Origin: CAVXHQ01 sp963789535
GTDB lineage: Bacteria; Pseudomonadota; Alphaproteobacteria; Rhodobacterales; Rhodobacteraceae
Assembly: GCA_963789535.1 (NCBI GenBank)
Contig: CAWBKU010000005.1
Location: forward strand, 1 to 64,000
Direction of reading: 5' to 3'
Length of the DNA stretch: 64,000 bases
The position numbers and the translations under genes are program-made. Below the pieces are notes generated by a model, which was not told the DNA's origin, searched no databases, and was given only the letters and a program-made list of their open reading frames with translations. Shown here piece by piece: positions 29,521-37,772 of the stretch (positions are counted from its first letter, which is position 1; every line of letters starts with the position of its first letter).

Positions 29521-30186
29521 TCAGCGTGTGAACGCCACCGCAAATCCCCCCGCCGCGACCGTGATGGCGCGCAGGCTCTGCCCCCCCGCGGTGGCATAGT
29601 CGAGCGTCACCGCCAGCGACGTGAACCGGAACGGCGACAGATGCCCGGGTCCCGCGGTCACGCGATAGTCGAGCTGGCAGGTCAGCGTGCCCCCGGTCGT
29701 GCTCTGGCTCGCCGTCTCGATCTCGATCACCCGGCGCCCGTCGTACAGGCGCAGGGGCGCCGGACAGCCGACCGCGTCGATCAGGCGCGCGAACCCCTCG
29801 ACCGGATCGAGCACGTCCTCCGGCACCCGGGCCGGATCGGACAGGTCCGTGGCCTCGCCCGTCGGGCTGACCACCGTGTCGCGCACGCGCCCCGTATCGA
29901 GCAGGACCGAGATCACCCGGTCGTCGCTGCGTCCGATGTATTGCGTCACCGCCTCGCCCGCCTCGGTCCGCACGGGGCGCGACGTCGCCTCGAACCGGCC
30001 GTCGCCCACGCCGAGCGGCGTGTTGTCGAGGACCGACAGGAGGGTCGGGCCATCGCCGTCCCACGTCAGCGTCCCGAGTGTCCGGTCGCCCAGCGCCGCC
30101 GAGAACGTCACGGACTCCGCCGCCAGCGGCGTGCCGAGGACAAAGAACGCGGCCATCAGTGCGCGGCGAAAGTCGATGTGTGTCAT
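29521..30186 (-). CDS. Secreted protein of unknown function, possibly DUF3108-like
   Basis: A 221-residue protein with a signal peptide (residues 1-23, ending PLAAES). The mature part is mainly beta, with the pattern of small exported proteins in Rhodobacterales: LDNTPLGVGDGRF, a single pair of Cys (GCPAPLRLYDG and LTCQLDYRV) that could form a disulfide, and a C-terminal ITVAAGGFAVAF strand. I do not recognise it with certainty. It stands alone, upstream of gabT by 125 bp. Confidence 0.6.
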   Translation of the reverse strand: MTHIDFRRALMAAFFVLGTPLAAESVTFSAALGDRTLGTLTWDGDGPTLLSVLDNTPLGVGDGRFEATSRPVRTEAGEAVTQYIGRSDDRVISVLLDTGRVRDTVVSPTGEATDLSDPARVPEDVLDPVEGFARLIDAVGCPAPLRLYDGRRVIEIETASQSTTGGTLTCQLDYRVTAGPGHLSPFRFTSLAVTLDYATAGGQSLRAITVAAGGFAVAFTR

Positions 30187-30692
30187 GCCATTCTTTTCCG
30201 GTGATGTTCGGGGCCATGATAGGGGATCGGGGGACAGCCGACAGCCCGAAATGCGTTCCGCCCGATCAGGCCGGCGCATGTCCCACTGCGTTCGGGGACG
30301 ATCGGGGTCCGTTCGGTTGTCGGGGCGTCTTGCTTGCGCAGCCCGAACAGCGGGACGGCGACACGGGAACGGGCCTTCCGACGGTGGGCGAAATCCGCCG
30401 ACAACTGCCGCCGCAGGCCAACCGTCAAACCGCGAGACAGATCTGGTCGACGTCGTGCGCTGCCGACGCCAGCCCGGGCGCGCACGATGGCATCGTTGGC
30501 GCATGGTCCTTTGGACCTTCAGATCGGCCGAACCCCGGTCGCGGATGACAGCCGTCACCGCCCGTCGGCACACGACAATGGCGAAACGGGGGGGTCGGAC
30601 GGCAAATTCAGGGGTGTTCGGCGGCATGCCCGAAAATCGAGGCAAAAGTCCGTCTTTATGAACCTTTACGCGCAGCTATGAGGAGAAAGATG
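30187..30692. other. Intergenic region without a recognised gene
   Basis: About 500 bp between the secreted protein and tRNA-Leu. Open frames exist on both strands, but none has family-like sequence or a convincing ribosome site. I see no tRNA or clear terminator. It may contain the promoter of the secreted protein and the end of the tRNA-Leu transcript. Confidence 0.5.
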
Positions 30693-30778
30693 TGGTGCCC
30701 AGGAGAGGACTCGAACCTCCACGTCCTTGCGGACACTGGCACCTGAAGCCAGCGCGTCTACCATTCCACCACCTGGGC
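30693..30778 (-). tRNA. tRNA-Leu (CAG)
   Basis: An 86-nt class II tRNA with a long variable arm (TGTCCGCAAGGACG region), 5' GCCCAGG and 3' CCTGGGC-ACCA, anticodon loop TTCAGGT giving CAG. CCA is encoded. A near-consensus promoter is directly upstream. Confidence 0.96.
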
Positions 30779-30794
30779 AGGCCGTGTGGAGGGC

Positions 30795-30823
30795 GATCTA
30801 GGATGTGTGCCGGGGCGAGTCAA
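30795..30823 (-). promoter_or_regulatory. Promoter of tRNA-Leu
   Basis: TTGACT (30818-30823), 17 bp, TAGATC (30795-30800) on the minus strand. It ends 16 bp before the mature 5' end of the tRNA. Confidence 0.7.
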
Positions 30824-30913
30824 GCCGCAGCGGACGCGCTGCGGACGGCCCCGGAAACTTTGAAAATTTCCGACCGCGATTTCGTTGACAGAAATCGTCC
30901 TGAGAACCCGGCG

Positions 30914-33355
30914 CTACCCCTTCGTCCGCCCGCCGGTCGGGTCGTAGAGCGGCTTCAGCGAGGCCGTCGCCGGAACGCGTGTGCCGGCGACGTCGATCTC
31001 CCACGCCGACGCAAGCAGATCGGCGGGTTTCTCGCCTGTCGAGGGCACATAGCCGAGGCCGATTGCACCGCCGAGGTGGTGGCCATAGGCGCCCGACGTC
31101 AGGTGGCCGACGATGTCGCCGTTCCGCAGGATCGGTTCGTTGTGATAGAGCAGCGGCCCGGGGTCGGTCAGCAGGAACTGGAGCATCCGCCGGTCGAGTC
31201 CCGCCTCGCGCTTGGCCTCCACCGCCGCCCGGCCGACATAGTCGCCCTTGTCTCGGCCCAGCGCAAACCCGAGGCCCGCCTCGAGGACATGATCCTCGCT
31301 GGTGATGTCGTGGCCGAAATGGCGAAATCCCTTCTCGATCCGCCCCGAATCCATCATGTGCATCCCGCAGAGCTTCATCCCCACCTCCGCCCCGGCCCCG
31401 TGCAGCACGGCGAACGCGTGACGCGCCATGTCGGCGCCGACATAGACCTCCCAGCCGAGCTCGCCGACGTAGGAGACGCGGTGCACGCGGGCGAGGCCCA
31501 TCCCGAACTCGACATGTTGCGCGGTGCCGAAGGGATTGACCTCGTTCGAGAAGTCGCCGGGCGAAACCATTTGCAGCAGCTCGCGCGAGCGCGGCCCCAT
31601 GACCGCCAGCACCCCTTCGCCAGCCGTCACGTCGGTGACGACCACAGGCGCGTCCTCAAGATGCCGGCGCAACCAGGTCTCGTCGGCCAGGCGGGTCGCG
31701 GCAGGGGTGACGACGAGATAGGCGGTTTCGGACAGACGGGTGACGGTCACGTCGGCCTCGATGCCGCCGTTGACGTTGAGGAACTGGGTATAGACGATCT
31801 TGCCCGCAGGCACCGCCAGATCGGCGCCGCAGACGCGGTTCAGGAAGGTTTCGGCGCCGCGGCCCTCGACCCGGATCTTGCCGAACGACGACATATCGTA
31901 GACGCCGACGCCCGAGCGCACGGCGGCCAGTTCGGCGGCGACGTTGTCGAAGAAGTTCTGGCGTTTCCACGAATAGCGGTAGTCGCGGTCCTGACCCTCA
32001 CGCGCGAACCAGTTCGCGCGCTCCCACCCCGCCAGTTCGCCGAAGACAGCGCCTTGCGCGGCAAGCTGGTCGTGGAACGGGGTGTGCCGGATGCCGCGCG
32101 CCGTGGCCTTCTGGCGGTAGGGATAATGGTCGGCGTAGAGCAGGCCGAGGGTCTCCTTCGACCGCTCGAACAGGTAGCGCCGGTTGCCCTGGAACGGCTG
32201 CATCCGGGAAATGTCCACGTCGCCCAGATCGAACGGCTTTTCGCCCGCGTCCATCCATTGCGACAGCGCCATGCCGGCGCCGCCCGCCGACTGGATCCCG
32301 ATCGAGTTGAACCCGGCGGCGACCCAGACATTGTCCATCTCGGGTGCCAGCCCCAGATGATAGGCGTCGTCGGGGGTGAAACTCTCGGGGCCGTTGAAGA
32401 AGGTGTGGATACCCGCCTCGGCCAGCATCGGCAGGCGGTTCACCGCCTTCTCGAGGATCGGCTCGAAATGGTCGAAATCCTCGGGAAGCTGGTCGAATTC
32501 GAAATCCTCGGGAATGCCATCCATTGCCCAGGGCCTGGCGTTCGGCTCGAACGCGCCGAGCAGCATCTTGCCTGCGTCCTCCTTGTAATAGGCACATTCG
32601 TCGGGCACCCGCAGCACCGGCATCTGGGTCAGACCGGGGATCGCCTCGGTGACGATGTAAAAGTGTTCGCAGGCATGGAGCGGCACGCTGGTGCCGAGCA
32701 TCCGGCCCACCTGATGCCCCCACATCCCCGCACAATTCACCACATGCTCGCAGGCGATGGTCCCGCTGTCCTCGCCCGATTGCCAATCGACGCCCGTGAT
32801 CCGGCGCCCCGCGCGGCGCACGCCCGTCACCTTCGTCCGCTCCGCGACGACCGCACCGCGCATCCGCGCGCCCTTGGCCAGCGCCAGTGCGATGTTCGCC
32901 GGATCGCCCTGCCCGTCGAGCGGCAGCCAGACACCCGCCGTCACGCCGTCGATGTTCAGATGCTCATAGCGCGCCTTCACCTCGGCGGGCGAGATCTCCT
33001 CGACCTCGACGCCGAAGGCGCGCGCCATCGCGGCCTGCCGGAATATCTCCTCGCGCCGCTCTGCGGTCAGCGCCGTCGTGATCGATCCCACCCGGCGGAA
33101 CCCGGTGGCGACACCCGTCTCTGCCTCGAGGTTGCCGTAGAGTTCCTGAGAATACTTCGCCAGCCGCGTCATGTTCGCCGTCGCGCGCAGTTGCGCGATG
33201 AGGCCCGCCGCGTGCCAGGTGGTGCCCGACGTCAACTGCTTGCGCTCGAGCAGCACCACGTCGGTCCAGCCGAGTTTGGTGAGGTGCCAGGCCACCGAAC
33301 AGCCGATCACCCCGCCCCCGATGATGACGACCCGCGCCTTGTCCGGTAAGGTCAT
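30914..33355 (-). CDS. GcvT-fused FAD oxidoreductase, dimethylglycine/sarcosine dehydrogenase-like
   Basis: An 813-residue two-part flavoenzyme. The N-terminal DAO-type FAD domain starts VVIIGGGVIGCSVAWHL and has TSGTTWHAAGL near 42-52, where dimethylglycine and sarcosine dehydrogenases carry covalently bound FAD on the His. The C-terminal half (from about 430) is a GcvT-like tetrahydrofolate-binding domain ending with a glycine-cleavage barrel. Such enzymes oxidise N-methyl glycine derivatives and pass the one-carbon unit to folate or release formaldehyde. The second, frameshifted paralogue lies upstream on the same strand after a 121-bp gap. The substrate is not fixed by sequence; betaine breakdown products are the likely class. 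Confidence 0.87.
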   Translation of the reverse strand: MTLPDKARVVIIGGGVIGCSVAWHLTKLGWTDVVLLERKQLTSGTTWHAAGLIAQLRATANMTRLAKYSQELYGNLEAETGVATGFRRVGSITTALTAERREEIFRQAAMARAFGVEVEEISPAEVKARYEHLNIDGVTAGVWLPLDGQGDPANIALALAKGARMRGAVVAERTKVTGVRRAGRRITGVDWQSGEDSGTIACEHVVNCAGMWGHQVGRMLGTSVPLHACEHFYIVTEAIPGLTQMPVLRVPDECAYYKEDAGKMLLGAFEPNARPWAMDGIPEDFEFDQLPEDFDHFEPILEKAVNRLPMLAEAGIHTFFNGPESFTPDDAYHLGLAPEMDNVWVAAGFNSIGIQSAGGAGMALSQWMDAGEKPFDLGDVDISRMQPFQGNRRYLFERSKETLGLLYADHYPYRQKATARGIRHTPFHDQLAAQGAVFGELAGWERANWFAREGQDRDYRYSWKRQNFFDNVAAELAAVRSGVGVYDMSSFGKIRVEGRGAETFLNRVCGADLAVPAGKIVYTQFLNVNGGIEADVTVTRLSETAYLVVTPAATRLADETWLRRHLEDAPVVVTDVTAGEGVLAVMGPRSRELLQMVSPGDFSNEVNPFGTAQHVEFGMGLARVHRVSYVGELGWEVYVGADMARHAFAVLHGAGAEVGMKLCGMHMMDSGRIEKGFRHFGHDITSEDHVLEAGLGFALGRDKGDYVGRAAVEAKREAGLDRRMLQFLLTDPGPLLYHNEPILRNGDIVGHLTSGAYGHHLGGAIGLGYVPSTGEKPADLLASAWEIDVAGTRVPATASLKPLYDPTGGRTKG

Positions 33356-33408
33356 TTTTCTTCCAGCCCTTTTTGACTAAACGCCCCGGCCCGGGATCCT
33401 TCGGGCCG

Positions 33409-33462
33409 GAAATATCCTCGGGGGGTGAATTGGCCCAAGGGGCCAAGAGGGAACAGACAGCC
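33409..33462 (+). repeat. Intergenic G-rich repeat with stem-loop
   Basis: AAATATCCTCGGGGGG, then a perfect stem TTGGCCC-AAG-GGGCCAA (33430-33446) and a C-run. It resembles, but does not closely match, the G-run repeats at 41710, 54061 and 60411, and may be a related family. Confidence 0.45.
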
Positions 33463-33476
33463 CCCCCCTTTCCCCG

Positions 33477-35931
33477 TTACGCCCGCAACCGCACGTTCTC
33501 CGGATCCCAGAGTGCCGCATCGCCGCGCACCGTCGCGGGCACTCTCTTCCCGAATATCTCCACCGTCAGTGCCGTCCCCGGCACGGCCAGATCGGGCCGC
33601 AGCATCCCCAGCGCGACCGAGGCATCCACGCGATACCCGTAGGCGCCCGACGTCACCTCACCCACGATCTCGTCGCCGTGAAAGATCATCGACATGTAGG
33701 GCGCATCGGTGTCGCCGGGTTCGTCGAGCGTGAGGGCGGTGAAAATCTTCTTCACACCGCGCTGTCTTTCGGCCTGCATCGCCGCCTTGCCGGGAAAGCC
33801 GGTCGCCTTGTCGAGTTTCGACGAACCGGTCCAGCCCCAGTTCCAGCAGCGAATAATCCGTCGACAGATCCCCTTTCCACGCCTTGTAGCCCTTTTCGAT
33901 CCGCATCGAATTGAGCGCCCACATGCCGAAAGGCCGCACCCCCGCAGCCAGCAGGGCGTCCCATATCGTGGGCATCGCGTCGGGGGCCCAGTGGATCTCC
34001 CACCCAAGTTCGCCCGCGAAGGACACCCGCAGGAGGGCGCAATCCTGTCCCGCGACCTGCCCTTCGAAACTCGCGCCAAGCCAGCCGCGCGACAGGTCGT
34101 GGCCGGTCGTCAGCGGCGCCAGAACCTCGCGTGCCTTGGGGCCCGTCACCAGCAGGCACTCGACCTCGGCGGTGCGATCGGTGACGGTGATCCCCGCAGG
34201 CGCCGCGCGCGAGAGCAGTTCGAGGTCGTGCCACTGCGCCACGGCGGCGGTGATGAGCCGGACCTCGTCGTCCCCGTGCACCATAACGGACATCTCCGTC
34301 AGGCATCGCCCCCGGTCGTCGGCGAAATAGGCCAGCCCCATGCGCCCCGGCGGCGGCAGCGGAGAGGCGGTCAGGCCATCGACGAAATCGCGCGCACCCG
34401 GGCCCGCGACCGTGAACCGGCTGAACCCGGTGATCGGCAGCATCCCGCAGTGGTCGCGCACCGCCGCGCATTCCGCGCGGATCCGGGCCTCCCACGGCCC
34501 CGACCGGTCCCAGGTCTCGGTTGCGTCGACAGAGGTATCGTCACCGGGGTACGCGAACCAGTTCGCCCGCTCCCAGCCGTTGTAGGCGCCAAACTGCGCG
34601 CCCGCATCGACCAGCCGCGAGTGCAGCGTCGACTGCTTGCAATCTCGCCCGGCGGGCCAGGATTTCCACGGAAAATGCATCGCATATTCGTGGCCGTAGG
34701 TCTCGACGGCGCGTGCGTGGCAATAGCGCTGGTCGGCATGGTCGGTAAACCGGCGCGGATCGCAGGACCACATGTCCCACTCGGTCCGCCCCTCCATGAT
34801 CCATTCCGCCGCGACCTTGCCCGCGCCGCCGCCTTGGGTGATGCCGAATGTGAACACGCAGGCCTCGAAGGCATTGGGCACCCCCGGCATCGGCCCCAGC
34901 AGCGGCAGGCCGTCCGGCGCATAGGGGATCGGCCCGTTGATGACGCGGCCGACGCCTGCGGTGCCCAGCACCGGCACCCGCGCCATCGCGTCCTCGATAT
35001 ACCACTCCAGCCGCTCCAGATCGTCGGGGTAGAGCTGGAACGAAAAGTCCTCTGGCATCGGATCGTCGGGCGTCACCCAATGCGCGCGGCAGTTGCTTTC
35101 ATAGGGGCCGAGGTTCAGGCCGTTCTTGTCCTGCCGCAGGTAATAGGACGAATCCACATCCCGCAGCAGCGGCACCTTTCGGCCATTCTCGACGGTCCAC
35201 GCCGCGATCTCGGGGATCTCCTCGGTCAGGAAATACTGATGGCTCATCGTCACCATCGGCACGGTGCGGCCACCGAACGGCCGAAACCACTCGCCGACCC
35301 TCTGGGCATAATACCCCGCCGCGTTCACCACCTTCTCGCAGCGGATATCGCCCTTGTCGGTATGGACGATCCATTCGCCCCTCTCGCGGCTGACCCCCGT
35401 GGCACCGCAGAACCGTTCGATCCGCGCGCCCAGCGTGCGCGCCCCCTTGGCCAGCGCCTGCGTCAGTTGCGCCGGGTCGATATCCCCGTCGCCCGGATCC
35501 CAGAGGCCGCCGACAAGGTCGTGCGTCTCGAGGAACGGATAGGTCGCCTTCATGTCGGCAAGGTCCATCATCTCGAGGGCCATGCCCTGGCTCCGCCCCA
35601 TGCCGCGCGCCCGCTCGAACTCCTGCATCCGCTCCTTCGTATGCGCCAGCCGGATCGACCCGGTGACGTGGTAGTTCATCGGATAATCCACCGCCTCGGC
35701 GAGGCCCGCATAGAGCGACAGCGAATGGCGCTGCATGTTCATCACCGCCCAGGAGGTGCTGAACGACGGACAATTGCCCGCCGCGTGCCACGTCGACCCG
35801 GCGGTCAGCTCGTTCTTCTCCAGCAGGACGCAGTCGGTCCACCCGGCCAATGCGAGATGGTAAAGCGTCGAGACGCCGACGACGCCACCGCCGATGATGA
35901 CCACGCGGGCCTGTGTCGGAAACTCACCCAT
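33477..35931 (-). pseudogene. GcvT-fused FAD oxidoreductase, frameshifted near 33817
   Basis: A dimethylglycine/sarcosine-dehydrogenase-like gene interrupted by one frameshift. From the ATG at 35931 the FAD domain (ARVVIIGGGVVGVSTLYHL, TAGSTWHAAG) and most of the GcvT domain read in one frame up to LLELGLDRFV. The family-like continuation KLDKATGFPGKAAMQ, through to ENVRLRA before the stop at 33477, is in another frame. Removing one base at the AAA of GTCGAAACTCGAC (33816-33819) restores an 817-residue protein. Read as it stands, the first frame ends at 33658 with an unrelated tail. It could be a true recent mutation or a homopolymer sequencing error. The start overlaps the end of the upstream Gfa gene by 8 bp. 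Confidence 0.85.
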
Positions 35932-36308
35932 CCTCGCGCGCCTCCTGCGGCAGGCCGTCGGCGATGTCGTAGTAATCGCCCTTGTCCGCGACGAAGATGT
36001 GCCGCGCCAGCCGCAGGCCGGTCGGCCCGTCGAGCGCGCCCATCGCCACGCCACATCCCATCCTCGCCGTGCGCTTTCCAGAACAGGAGCGAGCCGCAGG
36101 TCGCACAGAACCCGCGCTCGGCGATGGTGCTCGCGGCATACCAGCGCGGTGCGCCGGTGATCTTCAGGTCATCAAGCGCCACGGTCACCGCCGCCCAGTA
36201 GTGGCCAGACTGCTTGCGGCATTGGCTGCAATGGCATGCCGCCGCATCGCGCGCGGTGCCGGTCGCCTCGAACCGCACCCCCCCGCACAGACAACTTCCC
36301 TTCAGCAT
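35924..36308 (-). pseudogene. Gfa/CENP-V family protein, frameshifted near 36050
   Basis: A protein of the glutathione-dependent formaldehyde-activating (Gfa/CENP-V) family, zinc proteins of about 130 residues. The first part has the zinc-binding Cys (GSCLCGGVRF, CHCSQCRKQSG, GFCATCGSLLF). After HGEDGMW the frame breaks; the family-like continuation VAMGALDGPTGLRLARHIF and DKGDYYDIADGLP is one frame away. Dropping the base at 36050 rejoins the two. This is the second one-base insertion within about 2.2 kb. True loss or sequence error cannot be told apart here. Near demethylating flavoenzymes, a formaldehyde-linked role would make sense, but the family has many members of unknown function. Confidence 0.8.
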
Positions 36309-36320
36309 CCCATCCTCCCC

Positions 36321-36884
36321 TCAATACACCGGCGGCGCGATCACCCAGATCGCCACGCAGGGCGCCGCATAGGGATTCGCCCACCGAAATGGCTCGCCCC
36401 GCACCCGAAAACTGTCGCCCGCGCCGAGGGAGAAATCGCGCCCGCCGATCCACAAATCGAGGCGCCCCGACACGATATATCCGACCTCCTGCGTCGGCCG
36501 CTGCACCGCGTGGTCGATCCGCGCCCCCGGCTCGAACACCGACCGCACCACCTCGAAGGCATCGGTCAGATCCGGCGAGAGCAACTCCTCGACCAGCCCC
36601 GCCGCCCGGCTGCCGATCGGGCGCCGCGCGCCGGCGCGGACGATATGTCCCGCCTCGTCGGCGCGGCCTGTAACCGCGAACAGGCTCGACACGGATACAT
36701 CCAGCAGGCCCGCAATCTGCCGCAGGTCGGAAATCCCCGGTGCCGACAGATCCCGCTCCACCTGACTGAGCCAGCCGACCGACCGCCCCAGCGCCGCCGC
36801 CATCCCCTGCAACGTCAGCCCCCGCGCGCGTCGCAGCGCGCGCAGGTCGGCGCCGAGGGTCCGGGACATCGATTCGTGTCGCAC
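36321..36884 (-). CDS. XRE-family regulator with C-terminal cupin
   Basis: A 187-residue regulator: an N-terminal XRE helix-turn-helix (TLGADLRALRRARGLTLQGM, then GRSVGWLSQVERD) and a C-terminal cupin_2 sensor (VGYIVSGRLDLWIGGRDFSL, GDSFRV, PFRWANPY). Regulators of this kind often control genes for polyamine, amino acid or methylated osmolyte breakdown. I chose GTG at 36884, which has GGAGG 4 bp upstream; ATG at 36869 is the alternative. It lies just upstream of the Gfa and flavoenzyme genes on the same strand and has a perfect palindrome before it, so it probably controls itself and this operon. Confidence 0.85.
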   Translation of the reverse strand: MRHESMSRTLGADLRALRRARGLTLQGMAAALGRSVGWLSQVERDLSAPGISDLRQIAGLLDVSVSSLFAVTGRADEAGHIVRAGARRPIGSRAAGLVEELLSPDLTDAFEVVRSVFEPGARIDHAVQRPTQEVGYIVSGRLDLWIGGRDFSLGAGDSFRVRGEPFRWANPYAAPCVAIWVIAPPVY

Positions 36885-36892
36885 GCCGCCTC

Positions 36893-36919
36893 CATGAAAT
36901 TCCAACTGATAATTTCATG
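36893..36919. promoter_or_regulatory. Perfect palindrome, candidate operator of the XRE-cupin regulator
   Basis: CATGAAATT and AATTTCATG arms (9 bp each, all matching) around a 9-bp spacer, starting 8 bp upstream of the regulator start. It is the most AT-rich spot in the area. A dimeric XRE protein bound here would block its own transcription. Confidence 0.6.
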
Positions 36920-36968
36920 ACACGAGACCAGCCCGGCACCAAGCGAAATCAGGACGCACCCCCTGCAT

Positions 36969-36989
36969 TTCACGTTGCCATAACAACTC
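36969..36989 (+). repeat. Interspersed repeat copy 1 (TTCACGTTGCC-N2-AACAACTC)
   Basis: It shares 19 of 21 positions with copies at 41710-41730 and 60411-60431. It lies 17 bp past the stop of msrC and is followed by CCGCCGGAGGC. Confidence 0.8.
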
Positions 36990-37006
36990 CCGCCGGAGGC
37001 TCCGAC

Positions 37007-37456
37007 CTACCCGTCGAACACCGCCGCCAGGATGTCGCGCAACGCCGCCGCATCCGTCGCGTCGAACGCATCGGGCCCGTCACTGTCGATATCGAACACC
37101 CCGATCAGCGCGCCGTGCCGGAACACCGGCAGCACGATCTCGGACCGGGTCGACGACGCGCAGGCGATGTGGCCCTCGAACGCCTCGACATCCGGCACGA
37201 TCTGCACCTCGCCGGTCCGCGCCGCCGCGCCGCAGACCCCGCGCGAGAACGGGATGACCAGACAGCCGTGGCCGCCCTGATAGGGCCCGATCTTCATCAG
37301 GCCGGGCGCCACGACGCGGTAGAACCCGGTCCAGTCGAAACGGTCGTCGGCGTGGTGCACCTCGCAGGCCACCGTCGCCATCAGGGCCACGACATCGTCC
37401 TCGCCCGCCGTGAGGGCCGCGACCGTCTGCGCCAGCGCTGCATAATCTACCCGCAT
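37007..37456 (-). CDS. msrC: Free methionine-(R)-sulfoxide reductase (GAF type)
   Basis: A 149-residue cytoplasmic GAF-domain enzyme (fRMsr/YebR) that reduces free Met-R-sulfoxide with thioredoxin. The family block is present: DWTGFY, GPYQGGHGC, GVCGAA, DVEAFEGHIACASSTRSEIVLP. It contains the three Cys used in catalysis and resolution (in GGHGC, RGVCG and HIAC). The frame is open upstream to 37891, but the family starts at the ATG at 37456. A hairpin and direct repeats sit just before the start. Confidence 0.9.
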   Translation of the reverse strand: MRVDYAALAQTVAALTAGEDDVVALMATVACEVHHADDRFDWTGFYRVVAPGLMKIGPYQGGHGCLVIPFSRGVCGAAARTGEVQIVPDVEAFEGHIACASSTRSEIVLPVFRHGALIGVFDIDSDGPDAFDATDAAALRDILAAVFDG

Positions 37457-37772
37457 TTCACCCCCATCGTTTCCGATACCGAAACCCATCGTTTCGGCTT
37501 CTCGCGAATGACCACAGTTCCGCCGGAAACCCACCCCAGTGCAGCCACCTCGCAGGGTCATACCGGACCTCGTAGCTGCATAGCTTCCCCCGGCGTCGCA
37601 CGACATAGCCCCCACCCAGTGTGCGGCGCCGGGGCTCTTTGCACACAATTCCCCACCATCCCTCGGCCGTGCGATGACGCGCTCACGCGGTCGCCTGCTC
37701 GGCGGCTGAATTGCTGCCGGGATCGGTGCGCGTGGTCGGCAGGCGGCCCCTCGATACGCAAAGACGCCGCTG
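37457..37772. other. Intergenic region upstream of msrC with hairpins
   Basis: About 315 bp between msrC and puuD, both on the minus strand. The part next to msrC holds a perfect stem CCGAAAC-CCATC-GTTTCGG (37479-37497, plus strand) and, on the minus strand, two copies of GAAACGATGGG about 19 bp apart, one running into the ribosome site. The rest is featureless to me. Confidence 0.5.

Noticed and set aside
29687..30661. Plus-strand frame of 324 residues over the secreted protein and the gap
   Set aside because: Ser/Arg/Pro-rich low-complexity shadow of the minus-strand gene, no ribosome site.
33405..33476. G-rich spacer between the two flavoenzymes as a terminator
   Set aside because: Stem present, no T-run; listed as a repeat.
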